Below are positions 1 through 12,800 of a stretch of 64,000 nt of DNA, piece by piece. The number at the start of each line of letters is the position of its first letter. Positions within the stretch are counted from its first letter, which is position 1. A model generated the notes under the pieces. That model was not told the origin of the DNA. It worked only from the letters and a program-made list of their open reading frames with translations, and did no database searches. Both the position numbers and the translations under genes were made by a program. This stretch comes from Branchiostoma floridae (Eukaryota > Chordata > Leptocardii > Amphioxiformes > Branchiostomatidae), in the NCBI RefSeq assembly GCF_000003815.2, contig NC_049993.1:186001-250000 (forward strand), read 5' to 3'.

Positions 1-141
1 TCAGGTCCAGGTTCAGGTCCAGACCTGGAAATGATACTCTGGAGTCCTTTATAATAATTTTCCCCCTACCAACAACATATTTCTTTTCTTTTCTTTCTGT
101 CCTTTCACATCTTATTCGACTTAAGATTATTTTGGCATTCT

Positions 142-420
142 ATGGCATTAGTTATCTGTTTTCTGATACTTTTTTTTCAATCTATGGAATATTTGTGCTC
201 ATTTTACAGCTGCTTTGCACAATTTATTGTGTGGTCGAAAACCTTTTTTTTTTTTTTGGAAATGGCCAAAAATTGGTGCGAGCGCGGATGTCATCCATAT
301 AATCAAATCAACATGGCCTTAAGTGTAAGTTAATCAATAATGAACACCACCATGCATAAATCATGTAAATGTCATATTTCATGGAGGCATGAGGTCGCCA
401 AACTCTTGTACAGTAGAATC
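142..420 (+). repeat. Dispersed repeat fragment (tcatggaggcatgaggtcgcc family)
   Basis: The phrases tgctcattttacagctgct, cggatgtcatccatataatc and atttcatggaggcatgaggt then cgccaaactcttgt recur at 3,265-3,400, 10,055-10,085 and 21,640-21,730. The region before the first NIPBL exon (1-773) shows nothing else recognisable. Confidence 0.5.
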
Positions 421-773
421 CGTTTAATTACACAGCCTATTTGCCAGCCTATTTTGTGCAATTAACTGCCTGGTGCAATAATGGGATTCAGCTGGACCGC
501 ACCAGTTGGGGATTTGGGGATTCGGTGCATATAACAGAAGTGTGCATTAATCCGTTATGCAATTAACTGGCTTCTACTGTATCAAGGTTCTAAAATGGAC
601 ATGGCAATTTGCAATAGTCCCACAATTTCATTGTTTTCTGCAGGGAGATTAATTATCATACATGTGTAAGTTGACAAAAAACTTTTTTGAAATTAAAATG
701 TATGTTGCCATACAAAAGTGCCTGGCCATGTTGGTTCAGTTTACTGACCAGTACATGTATTCTAATATTACAG

Positions 774-840
774 GTTCTCAGGAATCTACAGAACTACTTA
801 ACAGAAGAGGATGCAAAGCTTAGAGTGGCAGATGCTGAAT
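774..840 (+). CDS. NIPBL: NIPBL exon (1st in window), VLRNLQNYLTEED segment
   Basis: The acceptor is tattacag at 766-773 and the donor is gtgagt at 841. It enters in phase 0 and leaves one base (T), which joins with GG of the next exon to make Trp. It encodes a helix-rich piece with the NLQ.YL.EED pattern of the NIPBL C-terminal region. Confidence 0.85.
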
Positions 841-3800
841 GTGAGTACACCCTTTACAGGGCTCGAAATACCACCTGCATATGCAGGTTAATGCAGGTAG
901 AATTGGAGCTGTGCAGGTATTTTTGGTGTCCAGCTGCACCTAACCTGCACTGGTCCATGTACTGGGTTTTAAACATAAATATCCTATGATGCAGGTGTAC
1001 ATGTATATGGATTGTTATTAGCTGCATTAACTGTTACCACCTCTAAAGAATATAAGAAAAAATAGCAATGGTTCCTGAACAATTCTAGTATGATCCTATA
1101 ATTTTAGTACATTGTAATTCCTAAATTCAGAGTGGTGCAGGTAAAACTTGTCTGCTGCAGGTAGTTTTTGGCCGATTTTTCTTCTTGGACCAATCTGGAA
1201 AAAGAAAAACGGACCTACGACAGGCGTTCACATTTTCTGTGGGATTATTGGTCCAAGAAACTAACAAGTTAGAGCGAAGTAGAGTAGAGTATACAGTGAA
1301 TTAAAAATGCACCGATATGAGTATTACGACATACTGGTTCCCATCCCTTCTTGTTGGGATAGGCACACCTTCAGAAATAGCACCACAAAATGGTTCGTGC
1401 TGTGGTAGCTAATTCTTGAGAAAAGTGACAGGCCATGGCAAATTGATTCATTTATAAACTGTGCAACTACACATCGCAAAGTAGCCAAAAATGGTGGCAG
1501 ATTAAAATGTGTAAGTTTGTTTTCTTAAGTGGCCTTCTTTTTTGTGGTACATGTACATGCCAGGCCTATAGGGTAAATACATCCTCAATACATCCTCACG
1601 TACGTTTGAATTTTGAGCATGTGAATAAGCCTTGTCCAAACATGTTCATATCATGCCTGAAAGCCTTCCTTTTTCATCTTTCCTTTCTTGGTGCTGACAT
1701 ATAGTAGACTTCTGGCAGCACGGAAATGCCCTTTCCTGCCATTAGAAAGTCTTAACCCTTGTTGAAAATTGCACATCAGCGTTCCCCAAAAATTCCAGTG
1801 CTACTACTAGAAGGCTAACAATAGCTTCTGCTTCTGACATCAAATGAAAAGCATGATTTATGCAACAGTCACAATTATGCCATAACCATTGGGGGCGTAG
1901 TCCCGGCCGAGCTCTGAAGCACCAAATTACACAAATTTGTCCCTCTCAGTGTTAACTTGTTGCCAGCTCTGAGTTGATTTTCACCCCGAGTTTTAAAAAA
2001 TCTGTCATGATTAGTGTGACAATACCATTTGTTGTAAAATAAAGGGATTTTATACTTGCCCTGCATCTGCAATCTACATGTGTATTTACAAAACTGGAAA
2101 TTCATGACTATGTCATTCTTCTGTTGTGCTGACATGGATGCCTTCTGTACATTCATTTCACACTCATTAAATTTACCGGAAAAACTTACCATCATTGTGA
2201 TTTACTAGTATTCAATTTGTCTTTTGCAGGGAGCAAGAATGCTAAAAAAGAGGATCTGAAAGAAATGGGAGACGTCTCTTCAGGGTAATGCCTCGATTTT
2301 TACCTTTGCCAAGAAGATTTTGTTTTGGGGGGTATCTGTCTGTGTACTAGTAACTGGAGATGGCCAGGATGTACAAAATGTATTGTCTTGTTAAAGTTGG
2401 TATGTGGGTAGGTATTGATGAGACATCAAAATCATTAGATTTTGGGCCCCTTTGTGGATGTTAAGGTACTGCAGCAGAACTTTGGGTTTCGCTATCTTCT
2501 GGAATACTTTAAATGCATTTAAGTTTGCGGGGATTTAATTTCGTGGTAGCAGGAAAAAGGACTTTTCGCGGTGGTTTTAAATTTGCCGTAGCGGTAGCAC
2601 CATGCACTGTAGTCTCTTACTGCCATGAAAAAATGTTTGCGGTAGTTTTAAATTTGCGATGAAGCCGCCTCCGCGAAAATTAAACCACTGTGAAGCTGTG
2701 AAGTTAGCGGTGAAGCATAATAATAATTTATTATATGAAAAAATGAAATGTGAAAAATATCTAAAATGCCCTCTCCTTGAGGAATCATTTGCAATCTCAC
2801 ACCAAACTGCAGTCATCATCGTGTTATTTACACTTAATTGTCGTTCTATGATACTACTAGTTGCCAACTCCTTGTGGAGCATACAAATGTATGAGGGCAA
2901 GTCAGCACATATAGCCCATATGGCTACTGAAATTTAAAGAAAAGATCATCAATTACGGTAAGGCCATGTTGATTTCATTAATATATGGATGACATCATTT
3001 GGGAGCCCCAAAACAATCAGAGAATTGGCCTTTCAGTTTTCAAAAGGGGCCTCCTATATAGAAGGATAAGCTCATTGATATTTATAAGCAGGGTGGTCAG
3101 GAACTAAGGGAGACGGTTGAGAAAACAGGGTACATCCAGACAGGCGGTTTCGCTGTTGGATGTCCCTGCGTACTAGGAGGATGATTTTGCAATAGATTCA
3201 TTTTTTCTTCATCCTCTTCTTTGTCCTTGGATTTTACCCTGGCATTCCGATAATTACATGTACAATGTATTTGCTCATTTTGCAGCTGCTTAGTACGAGT
3301 TAAAGTACAGTTGAAAACTTTTGTTTCTTTATTTTGGAAACAGTCGAACATGGATACATGCACGGATGTCATCCTTATTCAAATCAACATAGCTTTAAAT
3401 TTATTGACATTAGAAAGTTTCCTATTCTACATTTTGTATGTTTCCTTACACAAAGTTATGGACTTATCAACTTTTCAACTTAAGAATGATTAGCATTATG
3501 AGCATAGTCAAGCACCATCTGTGCAGAGTTCCAAAGAAATCCAAGGAGGTTTGCTTCGATAGTTTGCAGTTGCACTACTGTACTGACCAAGGCATTCACC
3601 AGGCTGAATGAATACAACTTCGCAATGACATTTCTGGAAAAAAATTGTGGTGACCAGACTATAGGCAGCTGATACAGAAAGTTCAAACTGCTGTCAGCAC
3701 TAAATTATAATGGACCTGTGCAAGTGAAAGAAATTAAAATGATTTCTGAGTATATTTTGCCTGTCAAGGGAAGTATCCTATGTTTCCTGAAAAATGTTTT

Positions 3801-6800
3801 CTCCAATTTTAAAGGACACTTTTGTTTGCATTTTTTTTACACTTAAATGACACTGGCTCATTTATATGATGTATTTCTTAATTTTACTGCCTATTCTTCA
3901 CAGCATGGGTAGCAGCATCATGCAGATCTACCTGAAGCATGTCATGGAGACATTTTTCCATTCAGAGACTTCAGTGCGCATGGCTGCCCTCCATGTCATT
4001 GTTCTTGTGCTGAAACAAGGCTTAGTACATCCTGTCCAGGTAACAATGAATGAATGAATGAATTTTATTTCTCAAGGCACAATGTATGGCAACCAACAAT
4101 GACTACTAGCTATATATAGACAATAGTATGTCTTATTGAGATTTGTAAATTGGGAGATCTAGATAATGTATCAATAAATATATAATCAGCCAACCTTTGG
4201 TGGAATTCCACTTGTGTTGAATTACACAATGTGTGTTTGTAAAACAATATGACACTCACTAAACCCACGCAGACCCTATGCACGCATTCCCTTTATCACG
4301 AATATTTTCGGCATAAATGAGGCGCGCTAAGCACACCAAGACGGTCAATATATCAAGATATCAAAGTACGCAATCATGACAAGACATGTTTTTCTTAATG
4401 CCCCTGAAATTAGTTTTGTAACCTAACTTAAATCAGGTGTTACCAGGCACATTGTACAAATGTATTCAGCTATAAGCTCACATACTTGCTAAGGGACTGT
4501 ATGGTGCAAATCTGATTAATTTGCGTTGTCTTGCAGTGTGTTCCTTATCTGGTTGCGATGGGAACAGATCAGGAAATGATGGTGAGGAACAAAGCTGACC
4601 AACAGCTCAGTGAGATTGACCACAAGTACTCTGGCTTCATTCATGTAAGTTTGACTGTCTTGTAATACAGTCTGTCTCAGTTTTCGGTATTTCATAGTTT
4701 GAAAATATGTTAATTGTAACTGATCCGAACTGATCCGAAATGTTACTAATACTTCATTGCTGAATTCATGTTATTGTAGTAGTAACCTTAAAGTGGAATT
4801 GTATAGGCGCCAGTAAGTCATTCAATGTAATTGTTGAAAAAAAAAGTATGATGCACCTGTTATGAGCATCACAGTCCCAACACTTTTCAAACTCAAATTT
4901 TCAAACTCAAGATGCAAGTTATTGTCTGGAAATACATGTACATTTTTGTAGCACCAAAATTAGTGCAGTAACAGAAGAAAATCTACCAGATGTTGTATAA
5001 AATTATGATTTTACATGTTATGTTACACAAAATTGGCTCTGTCAAGATATAAAAAAAGAAATAAACTTTGCTGTCTTAATCCCTGTGAGGCATGTTGCAA
5101 TAGACATTCTGATAATTTCTTGTTACATCCTACAGATGAAGGCACTGGCAGGAATAAAGATGTCCTTCAAATTGCAGCAGATAGCACAGCAGGTCAGCAA
5201 CGTTAGTTGGTACTTTTGGGGTGTTTGGCATCCCATGTGCATGACTGCCAGGACATGTGGTATTCAAATGTGTCTCAATAACAATAAGTAACAATACGAG
5301 GGTCCTTCAAAAAGTAGTGCCATTATTTTAGTTTTATAAAATGTTCTTCTTTTCATTAATTGAGTTGAAATCTGGCACAAAGGTAGAGGCATTTATCCTC
5401 TTGAGATTAAAGTATCCCAATTTGTTGTACAGATTTATATGAGCTCATGACATGATTTCAAGATGACCACACACTTGTGAATTTGGGAGACAATCAGTTC
5501 TGACCAATTTACAAGAATTATTACTGTAAGCTGAAATCACACAATGGCAATTTTCCCAATGATCCCTCTATAACAGCTTTAATGATGAATGCTGCTACAT
5601 GTAGAGGACTTTCAAAAGACTATAGATGCAGAATGCAGTGACTGATGATGATGGTGAATGGTGGATTGAGTTGTGATATTACATGTATGTAGGCAGTTGG
5701 ATTTATAGCCCAAAAGTGGTTTGTTGATAAAAGTTGTTTAAAAAATTGTTACAGTCGTTAATATTTTGAACAACAAGAAGTGTGCTAAGTCTGATTACTC
5801 TTAGTTATTGAGAAAGAATGCTACAAACCTGGTGACCGCCCTGAATACATCCACCCCATCAACGAAAAAAATTATTGGATTTCAGAGATGAAAATAAGCA
5901 TGTGGGTACAGAGATATGCATCTTGATACCTATGCATGTACAGTCTCCTACAATAGCTAAAAATGAGTCAGGGACATGATTAATTATGTTCATTGTTCCA
6001 CTGTTTTCTCCTGAAGGGCTACCAAGCATTTGGTCATCTTGAACTCAACTCAGTCACTCAAAAAATCTGAAATACAAACTGAAATACTTCAATCTCAAGA
6101 GGATATATGCCAAATTTCAACTCATTCAATTAATGAAATGAGCCTGTTATAAAACCAACAATTGCATTACTTAAGAACACTCGTATAGAGCTTCTAATTA
6201 ATACATGTATAAAGGACATTGTGTACCTTCAGGCTTTGGACAAGAAATTTGAGCAACCTAGATGAAAATAGAAAGACAGACTGAGTGTATTTTGTATTTA
6301 CTTTGCATGCCAGCTGATGTGTCTTTTTTTTAGTCGGACCTGAGATACATATAACACTGTGGGCTTGAGTTAGTATTGCATCTTGAATGTTGATCTGCAG
6401 AATGGAGATTGTATAGTACGAGGAATGCGAGAAGATGAGAACCGATCTCCAACAGCCCTTTGCTCACATCTGTACTCCCTGGTCCGATGCAACCGACAAC
6501 ACCGGAGGGCCCTCCTTTTATCCCTACTCAAGCTCTTTGATGATGAGACAGTGAGTTTTACACATTTAGCAAGTTTACAAGACGCAGTGGAAAAGAAAAT
6601 GCCCCTTGCTACTTTTGGACTTAAAAGTTTTCTCCCTGGCTAAATTGGCATTTTGACCTTCCATTGTTCCATTGATGATAGCTGGAGTATGAATTCTAGA
6701 TTAGATTATATGGATGACATCAAAAAGTTTTATTGACCATTTTTTTCTGACAGAAAATACAGCACTTAGGTACAAACTACTTCAATGAAACTATTTTTCC

Positions 6801-9800
6801 ATGTACATAGTGATAAAATCTACAAACATAAGCACATCACATTGTCTAATTTAAAAAAAGTCATTTTCTAATAACTCCAAACAATTGGTAGATATCAAGT
6901 TGTGCGAATGCACATTTGTAGCTTTCATCATTATGCACCTGAAAAAAACATACTAGTTTTACTGCAGTGGTATGTACATAAATATCCTATGTTGTAGATG
7001 TATGTGTATATGCATGAGATGTATGTGGATTGTTCTTTGCTGCATTGACTGTTCAAAATAGCAAAGATTCCTGAACAATTTTAATATGATCCATGCTTCC
7101 TAAGTTTAAATGGTACAGGTAAAATTTGTCTGGTGCAGCTAATTTTCAATGTTTCAAGCCCTGGTTTCAAGCTATACTTACAAATGTCAATGATCAGCTG
7201 AGTGATCATTGACATTTATCAGCCTAAAATGCCGGCCAGTCCCCTAAATAATTATGTGATAATGTTATGTAACTTTTTTATTTACCTAGAAAGTGATCAT
7301 TTATTTCTTTGCATCATCCACAGTGCCAGCTGGACATACTGCTGTATGTGGCAGACAACCTAGCCTGCTTCCCTTATGCCACTCAAGATGAGCCTTTGTT
7401 TATCATACACCATGTTGACATCATTTTGTCAGTCACAGGAGCTAATGTTCTTCAATCTTTTCGTGAGGTAGGTTGCACAAATGGAATAGAAAAATTTAGT
7501 TACGAAATAAAGCTAATGGCACTAGACAGGCAAATACAGCATATTTCAACCATCTCCTAACCCATGCAAAAATGTCCTGTTCCAAAAGTGAATCTTTTAA
7601 TGAAAATTAAGATTCAAAACGTTTTCGAGTATGGAGTCTTCATGAGGCACTTCGACTTAAAATTGACCAGTACAAAAACACTTCCACTAAAAAAAATGGA
7701 CTTCTCATATAATCACCCTTGTTCAAAATTGAATTTAAAAATAATTAATCCTGTGAGAATGGTACCCACGTGCAGTGCTATCACCAAGACCTGTCTCTGA
7801 ACGAGGATTTACTTGTTGGGACCGGAAAAAAATCACCCACTCTATCCCCAAAAATCTTAATTCCATAACTAAAATAGGTTTTCAAATTTAATCGATGTTT
7901 GCCTTTTCTGTCACGACACCCCACCTTCCAAGCCAGGAGATAAACATCGTCTCATGCAGCCCTGAGATATAGAGATGTCTGGAGATGAGAGATTGGCAAA
8001 GCATGCTATTCGCAAGGTGCAAAAGAAGGCGGGGCTGTGACGTTATTTTACCTTACCACAGTTGTGGCTCTTTCAGCCAAAGTGCCAATGTCGATTAGCA
8101 CAAAATTCTGAACATAAACTATGGTTGGAACCAGTGGATGCATGACCCTCGATCTGACAAGTGACCGTAGGTAACGTACTCTGGCATATTTATGGCTTTC
8201 GCCGTGTCAGTTGGAACAATATTATATATATTATGTCAATGATATGGACAGTCCCAGACGGATAAATAACGACAAACAAGAAAGAAAATGAAGCCCTAAT
8301 ATTACTAGTACACGTGAACAAAGTATGTACTAATTGTTTATTAAGTCTTGCGCTGATCACCAATGCAATGTGCTAGAAATTCAAAGCCAAAGTCTGACAT
8401 CTGCACCACATGGCCTGTTCTACAGAACCACAAATATAAGGGTCTTCTTCATCTCTTATAGGGGTGATTTCTGAAATCATTACATCAATGATAAGAACAT
8501 CTACCAAAAAAAAAAACAATGTGCATAATTGCGCAGGTTGTAACAGAGCACATGCCAAGTAGCGTTTTCAAAAAGGAAGGTCAAGTTCAAAAATGGTGGC
8601 GTAGCATTTTTCATCAGGACAGTAGCGGACCGAGTGTGTTTACAAAGTTGTATTGTAGAATGTATTGTAGAACAAAGTTCAACAATGTGCCCATGAGACG
8701 TGATTTTGTTTGTGTGTATGTGTAGGCTCTACATCCCACTAAAAAGGCAACAAATCAAAGTGAAGGTGCTGATGATGAGCCAGGGTCTCCTATCCTGCCA
8801 ATGGTGGATGATGATGACTTGGAGGAAGACCAGCTACTAGGTTAGATTTTTACTAGTGTCTGCACCACTTTTCAGTCTCCCTACTTTAATTTAGTTTAAT
8901 TGCAAACTGTAAAGCCAGTATCATTCTGCCAATGACCTTCTGCCCAAATTCAATATCAAATGTGATCATAGGCCACTTTGTAAAACTTGCTCAGAGAGAA
9001 TGATGACTGTATTGCTGCTGAAAATGTCACTTCAGAGCTTGCCGACAAAAAGTTTAAAAACTTTGGTTGATCATATTTCTGATGTTTCTGCATCAATTTC
9101 AATGTTTTATATATCAATTGAAAGCTTGTGTGATTCCCTTTCCCACGGTATCAAACATATTATGATTGTAAACTCATGAAACGAGCACAGGGCCTGCTTA
9201 CATAAGTTGAACACAAAAAAAACGAGTTTAAAGTTCTGGTACAAGTTCCTTTACCCTGTTTGGCAATCAGAAGAAGATACAACTTTCTAAAGTGGAGGAG
9301 AAATGTATAGAGCTTGAGTGTAAGAGAAAGGTATGTATATTATCTTCCTGTGTTTCTTGTTGTTTCTTTGGGGATGCCATTTCCGTATTGTATGCAGGTA
9401 ATTTGTAGTTTGGGGCTAGTCATGGTCGCTTGACTTTTGGGCCTGCTTAATCTATAGTACATACAGGGTTAAGTGGTAGAAGCTTTGTTCTATGTTTAAA
9501 TTTGGTATCGTTTGTTGCATTTTGTCACTTAGGTTTAGGTTTTAGTTGGATGGTTGAATAAAAATATCATACCACCCTGGGGACTAACTGTTGCTGCTGG
9601 ATGGGGGCTACCACTATTCTATGTTGTCTATGGAACTACTGTAAAAACTTAATTGGTCAAATTATGCAAATAACCTTCCAGTGTCAAGTGTTATAGCACT
9701 CCAGGAATAAATCTTTAATGAATATCATTGCCACACTAAGGAGATTTAGCAGCTGCATTAGGTCAGTACATTGAAATAGGAAGATATTAGTACTGAATAT

Positions 9801-12800
9801 ATCATATGTGACAGAATAACTTCAAGGGCCATCTGAGACAAAAAAAGGTAGGAAAAGTCGTCTCAACAAATTCAAGGTACTGTGGTTGGTTACATGGTTA
9901 AGAAATCCAAAATAAGTAATGTTCATCCATGCCAAACTTACACATTCCGAAAATGGAATTTCAGACTTTTGCATGGTGCACATTTTCCAACCACGCAAAC
10001 ACGGACAAAAAGGGAAAAAAATACACAATAGGTCTACAGACACCCAATACATTTCATGCAGGCCTGAGGTCTACGAACTCTTGTTCCTATGGCGTTTATA
10101 CCTCCCCCCACGATGACGCTGCCTCCACCACAAAACGCTGAAAGTTACTCTTGCCTTGTCAGCGTGAGGCTCTCCTTGTCGCCTCCACGCTTTGATTTGG
10201 CCATTTAACTGCCAAAAGGGCAGATATATTCTGCTCAGATGTGCCAAAACAAACTTGTATGTTTTGTTTAACAAACATGACGCGAGAAATAGGATTGTTT
10301 GAATCACTGACACTCACACCAGTAACAGCAGGACGATACTGTGTTTAACACAAGCAGGGAAATTTGGGCACTTTTTTTTGGTGACCCACTCATGTATACA
10401 GGCCCCGTGCTTGTTTCATAAGTTAACAATCATAATAAGTTTGATACCATTGGAAAGGGAATCACACAAACTTTTAATTGATAAAACATACATTGAAATT
10501 GATGCAGAAACATTAGAAATATGATCAACCAAAGTTGTTATGCGAAACTTTTTGTGCCGAGTTTATATATGGCATGTAAGAATATATGTTAAGACATGTT
10601 TAAGATTCAACATACAATGTAATGATTGTACATCTTTAGTGTACTAATGAACATTTTCATTGCCCTTGACTATAACAGCCCAGTTTCCATCAGACCCTAA
10701 AGCCTTGCTGGACTGCTGCATCCAAGCTCATGGATGCATTCTCCTTTTGATGCTTAAGCAGTACCTGAAAGACTTGTATGGCTTTACAGACAGGTTTGTA
10801 TTCTCATAGGGTTCTGGTCTAGTGTCAATGCTATTGTAATGACTAACTTCAAATGAAGTACCAAAGCAATGTGCACAAACATTTAGCATCTCGCTAGATT
10901 ACTTCATGTCAGCAGGTTCAGAATGCAGGTACATTGACAAAGGAAGTATTCTATTCCTTGATTTGGAAATGGCTCATTACCTTCATAAGAACTAACTTCA
11001 AATGAAGTACCAAAGCAATGTGCACAAACATTTAGCATCTCGCTAGATTACTTCATGTCAGCAGGTTCAGAATGCAGGTACATTGACAAAGGAAGTATTC
11101 TATTCCTTGATTTGGAAATGGCTCATTACCTTCATAAGAAGATGATGAGTTTGGTGCCAATATTGTTGTTGGTGCACCCAAAGACTTCCTATCATGAGGA
11201 AATGTTGCAAGGGGTATTTTTTTGTAGGAAGAGATTAAACACAACAGAGGTTGGACTGTACAGTATTAGGGGGTGGTGGGTCATACAAGGACCAAGTTTT
11301 GTGTTACTACCGTGTTACTGAGTTGAAAATTCATGAACACCATCATGATGTTAATTTGTAAAAAATGTAATTGTTTTCATTAAATCATCATTGAAAAACT
11401 ACCATCATTATCTAAGGTCATGTTGATTCTTTCCTGCTGGATATTACAGTACAATATTTATTGAATAGCAGTAAAGATTGATTTATCTGTCAATTTCCTG
11501 GATGACTGGAGCATCTGTATAAATATTGTATCGTCCAGTGGTAAAGATTGATTTAAATTTAATCAATGTGGTCTATAAGTCCCCTTCCAGATCTAGAGTC
11601 TTGGTCATTATCACAGTAGTGCTTTATTTTGCTCTCTTTTTAACTATGATGACTCTATCTTTTAACTATTGTAGCAAGTGTCACCGATATTCTCCCACGG
11701 AGGCGGCCAAGGTCTATGACAAGTCCTTGAACCGTAGGTCACTTGCCAAGTTCAGCCCTCAATCAGTTCTGGACTACATGTGTGCAGATACACCTGACTT
11801 TGCTGAGGATGAGGGAGCCAGACGGCACCTGATTGAACACTACTTGGATGTAAGTGCTTAGGTTATCAAGACATAGGCCACAAAGGATCGTATTAGTGTT
11901 GATCCATCATAGGCAAAGAATCAAAGCAAGGAACTTTGCATTATTTCTGTGCATTGTATGTAGAACCTCAATGTTTAATAGGGCTGTGTAACAGTACTGT
12001 ACTGTGAAAATCAATTCGGTGTAGGCCAGGTCATTCCCCATGACAAAGATGTGCTGGTAGACATTGAAAATTTGGGAGGTACATGTATGTACTGTACCTT
12101 TACAAAACAGTAATTGGTTGAAGAAAATTGTGGTAAATGTATGCATACGTGACTAATGAACCTCTTCCACGGTGTAGGCCCAATTTTCATACCGGAAGTA
12201 CTGGTACTGTAAATGATGTAGATTTACACAAAGTATGTGCTTATTTTGTGACTAAAGATAATGTTAATCCTTCCACAAAGATGAAAATTTAGCACTGGAA
12301 ATTAAAGACTCAAATACTGTGCTGAAACTTGAAATCAGAGCCACCTTTGAAATTAAGATTTTGTTTTAGTTTTCATCTAACCTCATGGCCTCATGCCACA
12401 CCAAACATGACCAAAGTGACACCTAGGGCATCATGGTTGTAAAGGGAATGAGTAAGCTTGCCTATTGTGTAAATGATCATAATATTATATGCTCTCCTTA
12501 ATGAAGACTGCATGAATTATATTTGATCAGGCCACACTGACTTAATTTTATAGATGACATTCCTGCACCATTGATTTTCGCCCGTTCTTCTGAAGAAGAA
12601 AAATTTAGCCACATGTTACACAATAGCTTCCCTAGTGAATCAGAATTTCTTGCTTGCCAGAGAATCTGCTGTCTAGAGTAAATGGAAACATGGTCAGGGC
12701 ATGGGGCGACAGCACCCTTTAAGCTTCTTTAAACAAGCATAGCAATACAAGTTTGGCAACCTCATTCCTCCATGAAATATTTAGAGCTGGTCTACCTTAT

